Of a stretch of DNA of 64,000 nt, positions 41,299-48,905 are shown piece by piece. The notes beneath the pieces were generated by a model. That model was not told where the DNA came from and made no database searches. It worked only from the letters and a program-made list of their open reading frames with translations. Numbering within the stretch: position 1 is the stretch's first letter; every line of letters begins with the position of its first letter. The stretch is taken from contig NZ_JADG01000003.1 in NCBI RefSeq assembly GCF_000518265.1, forward strand, positions 558,001 to 622,000, written 5' to 3'. The position numbers and the translations under genes are program-made. The DNA comes from Actinomadura oligospora ATCC 43269. GTDB lineage: Bacteria > Actinomycetota > Actinomycetes > Streptosporangiales > Streptosporangiaceae.

Positions 41299-42519
41299 GT
41301 GAAGACCGCCGCTCCCGACCTGACCCCGACCACCCGTGCCCTGGCCTGGTGCCTGCACCTGCTGGTCGTCGGCCTGCTCGTCCTGGCCGTCGGCCGGGCC
41401 GTCGCCGACGACCGGGCGCACGCCGGATGGATCGCCGTCGCCGCGGCGGCGTGCGCGCTGGTGTACGCCGCCGGGCCGCTGCTGCCCCGCGTCCGGCTGT
41501 CCCGGCGGGCCGCCGCCTGGTGGCTGGCCGCCGTGGGCGCCGCGTGGCTGGCGCTGCTGGCCCTGTCGCCGGAGGCGGTCTGGTTGGCCTTCCCGCTGTA
41601 CTTCCTCCAGCTCCACCTGCTGCCGCGTCGCGCCGGCCTGGTCGCCGTGATCGCGACCGCCGCGGCGGCGGGCGCCGGGTTCGCCGGTCATACGGGCTCC
41701 TTCAGCCCGCCCTTCCTGATCGGTCCCGGGCTCGGCGCCGCCGTCGCCGTCGCGGTGGTGTGGGGATACCAGGCGCTGTACCGGGAGAGCGAGCGGCGCA
41801 GGCGGCTGATCGAGGAGCTCACCGCCACCCGCGCCGACCTGGCCCGGGCCGAGCACACCGCCGGTGTCCTCGCCGAGCGCGAGCGGCTGGCCCGCGAGAT
41901 CCACGACACCCTCGCCCAGGGCCTGTCCAGCATCCAGCTGCTGCTGCGCGCCGCCGAACGCGCCCTCCCCGGCAAGCCCGACGCCGCCGCCCGTCACGTC
42001 GAGGCGGCCCGTCAGGCCGCCGTGGACAACCTCACCGAGGCCCGGCGCTTCGTCGCCGCCCTCACCCCGCCCGCCCTGGACGACACCACCCTGGCGGGCG
42101 CCCTGGAACGCCTGTGCGCCACGACGTCCACCCGGCACCGGCTCACCGCGCGCTTCCGTCTCATCGGCGACCCCGCCCCGCTGGCGACCGCGCACGAGGT
42201 CGCGCTGCTGCGCATCGCCCAGTCCGCCCTGGCCAACACCGTCCGCCACGCCGAGGCCACCACCGCCGACATCACGCTCGGCTACCTCGGTGACCGGGTC
42301 ACCCTGGACGTCGTCGACGACGGGCGCGGCTTCGACCCCGCCCACCCGCCCGTCCCCGACCCCGAGACCGGCGGGTTCGGGCTGCCCGCCATGCGCGCCC
42401 GCGCCCAGGCCCTCGGAGGCGTCCTGACCGTCGACTCGGCCCCCGGCCACGGCACCACCCTGACCGCCTGTGTGCCCCTCGTCGCACCGGCCGAGACCGA
42501 ACGTGAGGCCCGCCGATGA
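41299..42519 (+). CDS. Sensor histidine kinase, NarL-partner type (second module)
   Basis: 406 residues from the GTG at 41299 with GGGAGG upstream. Five or six membrane segments occupy the first 165 residues (HLLVVGLLVLAVGRAVADDR onward). The dimerisation domain has RLAREIHDTLAQGLSSIQLL with the phosphorylated His, and the ATPase domain has RIAQSALANTVRHA, VVDDGRGFDP and GFGLPAMRARAQALGG. The stop overlaps the regulator start (ATGA at 42516-42519). It probably controls the divergent ABC genes. Confidence 0.92.
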   Translation: MKTAAPDLTPTTRALAWCLHLLVVGLLVLAVGRAVADDRAHAGWIAVAAAACALVYAAGPLLPRVRLSRRAAAWWLAAVGAAWLALLALSPEAVWLAFPLYFLQLHLLPRRAGLVAVIATAAAAGAGFAGHTGSFSPPFLIGPGLGAAVAVAVVWGYQALYRESERRRRLIEELTATRADLARAEHTAGVLAERERLAREIHDTLAQGLSSIQLLLRAAERALPGKPDAAARHVEAARQAAVDNLTEARRFVAALTPPALDDTTLAGALERLCATTSTRHRLTARFRLIGDPAPLATAHEVALLRIAQSALANTVRHAEATTADITLGYLGDRVTLDVVDDGRGFDPAHPPVPDPETGGFGLPAMRARAQALGGVLTVDSAPGHGTTLTACVPLVAPAETEREARR

Positions 42520-43151
42520 CCGACACGCCCATCCGCCTGCTGCTGGCCGACGACCACCCCGTCGTGCGGGCCGGGCTGCGCGCGGTGCTGGAGACCGAGC
42601 CCGGCCTGGTCGTGGTGGCCGAGGCCGCCACCGCCGAGGACGCCGTCACCCGCGCCGCCGAGGGCGACATCGACGTGGTGCTGATGGACCTGCAGTTCGG
42701 CAAGGGGATGGGCGGGGCCGACGCCACCGCCCAGATCACCGCGCGGCCGGGAGCGCCCCGCGTGCTGATCGTCACCACCTACGACTCCGACGCCGACACC
42801 CTGCCCGCCATCGAGGCCGGAGCCACCGGCTACCTCCTCAAGGACGCCCCGCCCGAGGACCTGGCCGCCGCCGTGCGCACCGCGGCCGCCGGACGCACCA
42901 CGCTGGCACCCACGGTCGCCGACCGCCTGATGAACCGGCTGCGCACACCGGCCGTCACCCTGACCCGGCGCGAGACCGAGGTGCTCGCCCTGGTCGCCGG
43001 CGGCCTGTCCAACCAGGCCATCGGCGACCGGCTCCACCTGACCGAGGGCACCGTCAAGTCCCATCTGGCCCGGGTCTACGCCAAGCTCGGCGTCGACTCG
43101 CGCACCGCCGCCGTCGCCACCGCCACCGACCTCGGCCTCATCCGCCGCTGA
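42516..43151 (+). CDS. NarL/LuxR-type response regulator (second module)
   Basis: 211 residues. The receiver domain starts IRLLLADDHPVVRAGLRAVL, with the phosphoacceptor Asp in VVLMDLQFGKGMGG (a slightly longer loop than the usual MPxxDG) and Lys in GYLLKDAPPEDL. The LuxR HTH is LTRRETEVLALVAGGLSNQA and LHLTEGTVKSHLARVYAKLG. It is the output of the kinase translated just upstream. Confidence 0.93.
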   Translation: MTDTPIRLLLADDHPVVRAGLRAVLETEPGLVVVAEAATAEDAVTRAAEGDIDVVLMDLQFGKGMGGADATAQITARPGAPRVLIVTTYDSDADTLPAIEAGATGYLLKDAPPEDLAAAVRTAAAGRTTLAPTVADRLMNRLRTPAVTLTRRETEVLALVAGGLSNQAIGDRLHLTEGTVKSHLARVYAKLGVDSRTAAVATATDLGLIRR

Positions 43152-43208
43152 CCTCGCGGGTCGCGTCGGCGGGTGAACCGGCTGGCCGTGGCGCGCGACC
43201 CTTCGGCT

Positions 43209-43631
43209 TCAGCGTGTGCGGCGTAGCGCCGTGTACTGGAGGGCTCCGAAACCGGCGACGACGACGGCCTGGAGCACCGCCCACACGGCCCCGACGGTGC
43301 TCAGCGAGAACCAGCCTGCGACCACGGTGATGACACTGAGCGCCGTCCACAGCGCGTTCGCCTCGATCACGGCCGTCACGGCGCCCCGCCGGGGCCGGGC
43401 GGACATCGAGATGACCCACACGGCGGCGGCGTACAGCAGGAGGAACGCGCCCAGTGCCCGTCCGGTGCCGGTGTCGAGTCCGAGCAGGTCCTGGAGTGGA
43501 GCGGCCAGGGCGAGGTAGAGCAGGCCGTTGGCGCCGGTCACGATCGCGTCCAAGCGCAGTGCCAGCCGCAGCAGGCGGCTGCCGTCGGCGAACAGGCCGG
43601 TCGAGCGGCGGGTCGTGGCTGTCGTGGTCAT
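43209..43631 (-). CDS. Small integral membrane protein
   Basis: 140 residues from the ATG at 43631 with GGGGA upstream. Four hydrophobic segments are visible, including VTGANGLLYLALAAPLQDLL, ALGAFLLLYAAAVWVISMSA, ANALWTALSVITVVAGWFSL and GAVWAVLQAVVVAGFGALQY. The layout resembles small four-helix actinomycete proteins of unknown function. It is convergent with the response regulator gene. Confidence 0.7.
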   Translation of the reverse strand: MTTTATTRRSTGLFADGSRLLRLALRLDAIVTGANGLLYLALAAPLQDLLGLDTGTGRALGAFLLLYAAAVWVISMSARPRRGAVTAVIEANALWTALSVITVVAGWFSLSTVGAVWAVLQAVVVAGFGALQYTALRRTR

Positions 43632-43798
43632 CGGCGTCCCCTTGTTCGACGTTGTTTCCTCGATGTCCACGACGTTAGGGAACGTCCGATAGCCGGAGCG
43701 ATTACCTGGGACGTAGCCGTGGCCGGGAATCGCGCCCACCGGTCACCGATTCGGCCGCCAGGCGGACGCACGGCTTCCATGTAGTTGGCGTAACCATC

Positions 43799-43828
43799 TT
43801 GACCACCTACAGGTCCGACTTCTAGCGT
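43799..43828 (+). promoter_or_regulatory. Sigma-70-type promoter of the gene at 43836
   Basis: TTGACC (43799-43804) and TAGCGT (43823-43828) are 18 bases apart. A start seven or eight bases downstream would fall at the ATG at 43836, giving a leaderless message, in line with the absence of a ribosome site. Confidence 0.5.
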
Positions 43829-43835
43829 AGGCGGC

Positions 43836-44558
43836 ATGACGGTTAATGACACCTACACGATGCTCGACACGGCCCGGCGCCTCCATGTGCTCGGCGACTG
43901 GGACCATGCCGCCGCGCTGCTGGACGCGGAGGAGAGCGCCGAGGCTCTCGAACTGAAGGCCGAGATCCTGTACGAGCGGTTCCTGTTCCGGCTCGACGGC
44001 ATCGAGGCCGCGGCCGACGCGATAGCGGCCCTCGATCCGGAGTCGACGCAAGGCCGTCTGCTCGCCGCCCGGCTGGCCTACACCCGGCTGCTCTTCCAGC
44101 TGGACCCGCTGCCGGGGGACTACGAGACCGCGGAGGCCGGGTACCGCTTCGCCTCCGCCGACCCGAAGGCGCACGGATGGGCCGAGTTCCACTGGGGCGC
44201 GCTCGTGGACAACGTCCGTGAAGACGGTGTCGCCGCGAAGGCGCACTACGCCAGGGCTCTCGAAGCCTCCCAACGGGAGGGCGACCCGATTCTCGAGTCC
44301 ATCGTGCTCCGCCACCTGGCCTGGCACGTGATCGAGGGCGGCGATCGCGAAGAGGGGGTGCGGATGCTGCGACGCTCGCTCCATCTGCGTTCCGCGGTCG
44401 GCCTGCGTCCGCAGATCGCCGCCGCCCAACTGCTGCTCGCCGCCGAGTTGCCCGCGGACGATCCCGAGCGCGCCACCCTCGTCGAGACCGCCCGGACCAT
44501 GGCCGACGAACTGGGCCTCAGCTGGGTTCGGACCGGCCTCGAGAAACTGGCCGCGTAG
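43836..44558 (+). CDS. Hypothetical helical repeat (TPR-like) protein
   Basis: 240 residues, mostly paired helices with TPR-like spacing (YTMLDTARRLHVLGDWDHAA, GWAEFHWGALVDNVREDGVA, HLAWHVIEGGDREEGVRMLR). No enzymatic motif, signal peptide or membrane segment. It is probably a cytoplasmic protein-binding protein of unknown partners. No ribosome site precedes the ATG; the promoter position suggests a leaderless transcript. A hairpin follows the stop by one base. Confidence 0.65.
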   Translation: MTVNDTYTMLDTARRLHVLGDWDHAAALLDAEESAEALELKAEILYERFLFRLDGIEAAADAIAALDPESTQGRLLAARLAYTRLLFQLDPLPGDYETAEAGYRFASADPKAHGWAEFHWGALVDNVREDGVAAKAHYARALEASQREGDPILESIVLRHLAWHVIEGGDREEGVRMLRRSLHLRSAVGLRPQIAAAQLLLAAELPADDPERATLVETARTMADELGLSWVRTGLEKLAA

Positions 44559-44559
44559 G

Positions 44560-44580
44560 AGCCGCCGACAGGCGGCGGCT
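44560..44580 (+). terminator. Hairpin terminator after the TPR-like gene
   Basis: AGCCGCCG (44560-44567) and CGGCGGCT (44573-44580) pair perfectly around ACAGG, one base after the stop codon. There is no T tract. Confidence 0.6.
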
Positions 44581-44608
44581 GCGCCGAGAGGCCCTGAAGG
44601 TCCGCGCC

Positions 44609-44626
44609 GCCACCGTGCCGGGTGGC
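44609..44626 (-). terminator. Hairpin terminator after the membrane-protein gene
   Basis: GCCACC (44609-44614) and GGTGGC (44621-44626) pair around a 6-base loop just beyond the minus-strand stop at 44628-44630. With the hairpin at 44560-44580 it separates two convergent genes. Confidence 0.45.
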
Positions 44627-44627
44627 T

Positions 44628-45131
44628 TCACTCGCCGGACGTTTCCGAGGCCACTCGGCGCGCTTCCAGGGCGACGAACGCGACGAGGGCCAGGACGGCG
44701 GCCGTCTCCAGGCCGAGCGCCAGCCAGACGGCGGCTCGGTAGCCGTACTCGTGGAAGCCGAAGAGGGTGGCCTGCTCGCTGACGAGCAGGCCGATGATCG
44801 TGCCGACGAGGAACACGATGGCGGCGAGCGCGACGAGCACGTGCGGGGCCCGTCCGACGAGCGGCACCGACCGGACGATCGGCAAGGACCGCAGAAAGCG
44901 CAGGGACGTCGGCGGCGCGGCCAGGACGAGCCCCAGCACGACCGCACTCACGACGTTGGCCGCGAACAGACCGCCGATGGTCGGGATGACGCGGTAGTGG
45001 TCGGCGACGTACTCGTACAGGTGGACGGCGCCGACCCCGAACAGCAGCAGCACGGCCAGATACCGCAGCAGGGCCGGAACGAGCGCGCCCGCGCCGGTCG
45101 CCGCGCCGCGTTCAGCGTTGGACGCGGCCAT
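44628..45131 (-). CDS. Membrane protein downstream of the Yx(FWY)xxD lipoproteins
   Basis: 167 residues from the ATG at 45131 (GGGAG seven bases upstream; another ATG lies two codons earlier). Four membrane segments are seen: YLAVLLLFGVGAVHLYEYVA, FAANVVSAVVLGLVLAAPPT, VLVALAAIVFLVGTIIGLLV and RAAVWLALGLETAAVLALVA. The first contains a His-Leu-Tyr-Glu-Tyr patch that could bind a ligand or haem, but that is speculation. It overlaps the preceding lipoprotein gene by 20 bases, so the three minus-strand genes form one operon. Confidence 0.75.
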   Translation of the reverse strand: MAASNAERGAATGAGALVPALLRYLAVLLLFGVGAVHLYEYVADHYRVIPTIGGLFAANVVSAVVLGLVLAAPPTSLRFLRSLPIVRSVPLVGRAPHVLVALAAIVFLVGTIIGLLVSEQATLFGFHEYGYRAAVWLALGLETAAVLALVAFVALEARRVASETSGE

Positions 45132-45621
45132 GCGCACTCCCTGTGGCCTGGATCTGTCCCTGAGGGCTGACGGCGAACCACGGCGCGCCGAACTGGGTGA
45201 TGCCCTGGCCGTGGGTGTCGCCGCGTCCGGTGTCGGCCTGGTAGTAGTACAGCGGATGCCCGGCGTAGACGAGCTGGCGCGGACCGTCCGGACGGGCGAT
45301 CGTGGTCAGCAGGCCCGCCTGAGCCCCGCCGGACGCTCCGGGCCGTCCCTGGGTGGTGGCCGGAGGCCAGATGCTCGCGCACGCGCCGAAGCAGCTGGAC
45401 CGGTTCGGCGGGTCGGCGACGAACAGGTACAGCGTGCGGCCCTTGTCGTCCACGATGATGCGCCCGAGCGGCGGCACGGCCGCCGTCGAGAGTCGCTGGT
45501 GGCCGGGATGCCGCGAATTGGTCGCGAAGGAACAAGCAGCGGCCAGCAGCACCCCGGCCACGACAGCGGACCACCTCCGCCATGCGGGGGTGGCCCGACG
45601 GCGCGGCGGGTCAGTAACCAC
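45112..45621 (-). CDS. Secreted lipoprotein with Yx(FWY)xxD-type repeats (second copy)
   Basis: About 169 residues from a GTG near 45621; the exact start is uncertain because the upstream gene's glycine-coding end overlaps. A signal peptide SAVVAGVLLAAACSF with a lipobox Cys predicts a lipid anchor. The body carries two units of the Lipoprotein_15/COG4315 family: GRIIVDDKGRTLYLFVADPP with SSCFGACASIWPP, and VYAGHPLYYYQADTGRGDTH followed by FGAPWFAVSPQG. The first motif is TLYLFVAD, so the Asp is kept. Function unknown; the family is exported and often occurs in tandem. Confidence 0.8.
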   Translation of the reverse strand: MVTDPPRRRATPAWRRWSAVVAGVLLAAACSFATNSRHPGHQRLSTAAVPPLGRIIVDDKGRTLYLFVADPPNRSSCFGACASIWPPATTQGRPGASGGAQAGLLTTIARPDGPRQLVYAGHPLYYYQADTGRGDTHGQGITQFGAPWFAVSPQGQIQATGSAHGRVQR

Positions 45622-46243
45622 CGCCACCGCCACCGCCGTGATCACCACCCTGCTCGACCTTCTTGCCGGCGGGGGACACCACGTACCAGCCGCCACCGAA
45701 CTGGTTGAGGCCCTGGCCCTTGGCGCTGCCCTTCATGCCGGCGTCCGGCGTGTAGTAGTAGAGCGGATGCCCGCCGTAGGTCACCTGCGTCTTGCCGCCG
45801 CTCCTGCTGGTGGTGCCGAGCATCGACGCCTTCGCGCCCGAGCCGGCCTGCGGCTTGCCCGTGGTGATGACCGGCGGCCACACCGCCGCGCACGCACCGG
45901 AGCAGGACGACGTGGTGCCGTGGTCCTTCTCGAACAGGTACACGGTCCTGCCCTTGCCGTCGACCAGCACCTTGCCCAGGTTGCCCACCGTCGCCGCCGC
46001 GACCGTCCCCCCGGCCCTGGCGACAGGTGGGGACGTGGGCGTGGAGGTGGGGGGCGTGATGGTCATGGCGGGACTGTGCGATTCGGTGCTGTTCGACTTG
46101 GACGAGTTGCCGGACGAGCCGCAGGCGGATCCCGCGATCGCCAGCGCCGCCACGAGAACCGTCGCGCTCACGACGCGGCCTCGCCACGGCCGGCACGTCG
46201 GAGCGGGTGATCGCACGGTGTCGCACAGGTTTGTTCGGGACAT
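45611..46243 (-). CDS. Secreted lipoprotein with Yx(FWY)xxD-type repeats (first copy)
   Basis: 210 residues from the ATG at 46243 (GGAAGGAC upstream). VVSATVLVAALAIAGSACGS is a lipoprotein signal with the Cys after GSA. After a Ser/Thr/Pro-rich linker come the two Lipoprotein_15 units, KVLVDGKGRTVYLFEKDHGT with SCSGACAAVWPP, and VTYGGHPLYYYTPDAGMKGS with FGGGWYVVSPAGK. The C-terminus is a glycine run ending in Tyr. It overlaps the next gene, so the pair is translated together with the membrane protein downstream. Paralogy with the second copy is clear from matching motif order. Confidence 0.85.
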   Translation of the reverse strand: MSRTNLCDTVRSPAPTCRPWRGRVVSATVLVAALAIAGSACGSSGNSSKSNSTESHSPAMTITPPTSTPTSPPVARAGGTVAAATVGNLGKVLVDGKGRTVYLFEKDHGTTSSCSGACAAVWPPVITTGKPQAGSGAKASMLGTTSRSGGKTQVTYGGHPLYYYTPDAGMKGSAKGQGLNQFGGGWYVVSPAGKKVEQGGDHGGGGGGGY

Positions 46244-46484
46244 CACAGAGCGTCCTTCCCTGGAGATGTCGGCCTCGGCTCCCCGACGCCGTCCCTATCC
46301 GGCTTGGACCAGTACCCCCGGAAGCGGCCCGAGAACTGGACTTTTCCAGACGCTGACCTGGTCTTTCCGAGCCGACTATCCCCTCGGGAAGCCTCACCTG
46401 CCGAGGCCCTCCCGGGGAACCTTCGACTACGCTGCTCTGGTTTCGAGAAACGAGCAGTGGATCATGGATGGCCGAGGAGGAAGC

Positions 46485-47921
46485 ATGACCGCCGTCGAGC
46501 CAGCCGAGCTGCGCCGCCTGTTCCTGTTCGAGGACCTGGACGACGAGAAGCTGAAGTGGCTGGCGACCTACGGCTGCGAGCGGACCTACGCCGCGGGCGA
46601 GACCATCTGCGCGCAGGGCGACCCGGCCGAGTTCTTCTACGTCCTGCTGGACGGCCAGGTCGCGATGACGCAGCAGGTCCGCGACCATCCCGTGGAGATG
46701 ACCCGGTCCGGGACGCCCGGGGTCTACGGCGGCGCGGTGCAGGCCTACATCGGCGAGCGGATCGAGCAGCGGTACGCGCACACGCTGCGCGCCCTGCGCC
46801 CGTCCCGGATGTTCGAGCTGCCCGCCCGCAAGTTCGGCAAGGCCGTCCGCTCGTGGTTCCCGATGGCGACGCACCTGCTCGAGGGCGTGTTCTTCGGGAT
46901 GAACAACGCCCGGCGCCTGGTGGACCAGCGGGAGCGGCTGACCGCGCTCGGCACCATCACCGCCGGGCTCACCCATGAGCTGAACAACCCTGCCGCGGCG
47001 GCGGCGCGCGCGGCGGCCGAGCTGGGGGACCGGCTCGTCGGCGCGCAGAAGCGCCTGGTCGAGCTGGCCTCGGGCGGCGTGGACTGCGAGCACATCGCCC
47101 GCCTCGTCGCGCTCCACGACCGCCTGGTCGGCGACGGGCACTCCCAGCCGTCCCGCGACCCGATCGCGGTCAGCGACGCCGAGGACGAGCTCGGCGACTG
47201 GCTGGACGAGCACGGCGTCGACGACGCCTGGGACCTCGCGCCCGCCCTGGTCGCCGCCGGGATCGGCGTGGACGACGCGGAGCGGGTCGCCGAGATCGCC
47301 GGGGACCGGATCGGCACCGCGATGGCCTGGCTCACCGAGACGCTGGAGGTCGCGCAGCTCCAGGCGGAGATCTCCGAGGCGACCACCCGGATCACCGGCC
47401 TGCTCGACTCGGCCCGCCAGTACTCCCAGCTCGACCGCGCCGACCACCAGAGCGTCGACCTGCGCACCCTGCTCGACAGCACCCTCACCATGCTGAAGCG
47501 CAAGGTCCCGCCGGACGTGCGGGTCCGCACCGACTACGCGTCCGACCTGCCGCCCGTCCCGGTGTACGCCGCCGAACTGAACCAGGTCTGGACGAACCTG
47601 ATCGTCAACGCCCTGGACGCCATGGACGGCTCGGGGACCCTCACCGTCCGGACGTTCCGCGAGAACGGCCAGGCCGTGGTCGAGATCGCCGACACGGGCG
47701 GCGGCATCCCGGAGGAGAACCTCGACCGCATCTTCACGCCGTTCTTCACGACCAAGCCCGTCGGCCGCGGCACCGGCCTCGGCCTGGACATCTCCTGGCG
47801 CATCGTGGTCGGACGGCACGGCGGCGACATCCAGGTCGCCTCGACGCCGGGCGACACCCGCTTCCAGGTCCGCCTGCCCCTCACCGCCCCCACCCGCGCG
47901 CCCGACTCCGACGAGGAGTGA
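46485..47921 (+). CDS. Histidine kinase with N-terminal cyclic-nucleotide-binding-type domain
   Basis: 478 residues from the ATG at 46485 with GAGGAGGAAG upstream. Residues 8-125 have the cNMP fold (LRRLFLFEDLDDEKLKWLAT, AAGETICAQGDPAEFFYVLL). A helix with LGTITAGLTHELNNPAAAAA carries the phosphorylated His near 165, a long helical insertion with acidic stretches follows, and the ATPase domain has ELNQVWTNLIVNALDAMDGS, IADTGGGIPEENLDRIFTPF and GTGLGLDISWRIV. No membrane segment: a soluble kinase. In related genomes this protein is normally next to a receiver/thioredoxin-reductase fusion; the one at 24622-26268 is the obvious partner although 20 kb away. Confidence 0.9.
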   Translation: MTAVEPAELRRLFLFEDLDDEKLKWLATYGCERTYAAGETICAQGDPAEFFYVLLDGQVAMTQQVRDHPVEMTRSGTPGVYGGAVQAYIGERIEQRYAHTLRALRPSRMFELPARKFGKAVRSWFPMATHLLEGVFFGMNNARRLVDQRERLTALGTITAGLTHELNNPAAAAARAAAELGDRLVGAQKRLVELASGGVDCEHIARLVALHDRLVGDGHSQPSRDPIAVSDAEDELGDWLDEHGVDDAWDLAPALVAAGIGVDDAERVAEIAGDRIGTAMAWLTETLEVAQLQAEISEATTRITGLLDSARQYSQLDRADHQSVDLRTLLDSTLTMLKRKVPPDVRVRTDYASDLPPVPVYAAELNQVWTNLIVNALDAMDGSGTLTVRTFRENGQAVVEIADTGGGIPEENLDRIFTPFFTTKPVGRGTGLGLDISWRIVVGRHGGDIQVASTPGDTRFQVRLPLTAPTRAPDSDEE

Positions 47922-47952
47922 CGAGCGCGGGCGAGGACGATCGGACCGGTCC

Positions 47953-48834
47953 TCAAACGCAGAAGAGCAGGGACGGCAGCGCCTCGTCGACCCAGTCCCA
48001 GAAGGGCGTCCCAGGGGGCTCGGAGTCGCCGTTGATGCCCGACAGCGCGACCCGGGGGCTCCCGTCCGGGTCGCGATCGGTCATGTCGAGGAAGTAGGCC
48101 TCGGCGGCGGAGTCGCAGGTGCAGAACCGGACATGACGGTCGAACTCGCCGTTCGTCGCGCGGACGAACTCGTCGTCCTCGTCGTAGTCGGCGGGATCCT
48201 CGCCCGCGTGGTTCTCGATGATCGACGCGCCGAGCGTGGTGGTGAAGCGGTCGAGCCGCTGGACGAAGTCGAAGGACGTGAGGGAGGCGTGGACCGCCGC
48301 GAGGTCGCGGACGGGGGCGGGGAGCGGCTCGTCCAGCAGGGGGACGATGTCCGCGGGGCCGAGGCGGGCCGGTGCCGCGCCCCACAGGATCTCCAGCTTG
48401 CCGTGCTCCGAACCCGGCAGGTCCGCCAGGGTGCGCGGCAGGTCTTGCGAGCGGTCGGCGAGATACAGGTACCCGAGCAGGTGTTCGCCGTCCAGGGCGA
48501 CCAGCGCCATGCCCAGCACTTCCGCGCGCAGCGCCGCGAGGAAACGCGGGCAGCGACCGGCGACGGGAGCCCAGACGTGCTCCAGGGCCTCGGCGAGGTT
48601 CGCGCCGGGCGGCACACCCCACGGGGAGTCCGCGGCGAACGGGATGTCGTCGTCGCCGCCCAGCAGCAGGAGCCCGCGCAGCTCCGCCGTGTCGCTCGAC
48701 CGCAGCCGCTCGTCGCGCTGGAGCAGGCCCGCGCGTGCCGAACTGTGCCGCAGCAGCCGCGCGATGACGTGCGGGTCGCGGTCGGCCAGGGCGAGCCGCC
48801 ACGCGTCGCCGATCTCCTCGAGGTTCATGATCAT
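47953..48834 (-). CDS. Hypothetical protein
   Basis: 293 residues, acidic, from the ATG at 48834 or 48828. N-terminal helices (EEIGDAWRLALADRDPHVIA) lead into a mixed fold with PWGVPPGANLAEALEHVWAP and a DYDEDDEFVRATNGEFDRHV segment, and it ends ALPSLLFCV. No recognised domain, signal peptide or membrane segment. It is convergent with the kinase gene and shares its strand with the HTH-barrel gene beyond it. Confidence 0.6.
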   Translation of the reverse strand: MIMNLEEIGDAWRLALADRDPHVIARLLRHSSARAGLLQRDERLRSSDTAELRGLLLLGGDDDIPFAADSPWGVPPGANLAEALEHVWAPVAGRCPRFLAALRAEVLGMALVALDGEHLLGYLYLADRSQDLPRTLADLPGSEHGKLEILWGAAPARLGPADIVPLLDEPLPAPVRDLAAVHASLTSFDFVQRLDRFTTTLGASIIENHAGEDPADYDEDDEFVRATNGEFDRHVRFCTCDSAAEAYFLDMTDRDPDGSPRVALSGINGDSEPPGTPFWDWVDEALPSLLFCV

Positions 48835-48905
48835 GACGGTAGTCAGCGGCGCGGTGGCGCGCGGGAGGAACGCGAGTTCCCGTGGACGACCCCGGATCTC
48901 CGGCG

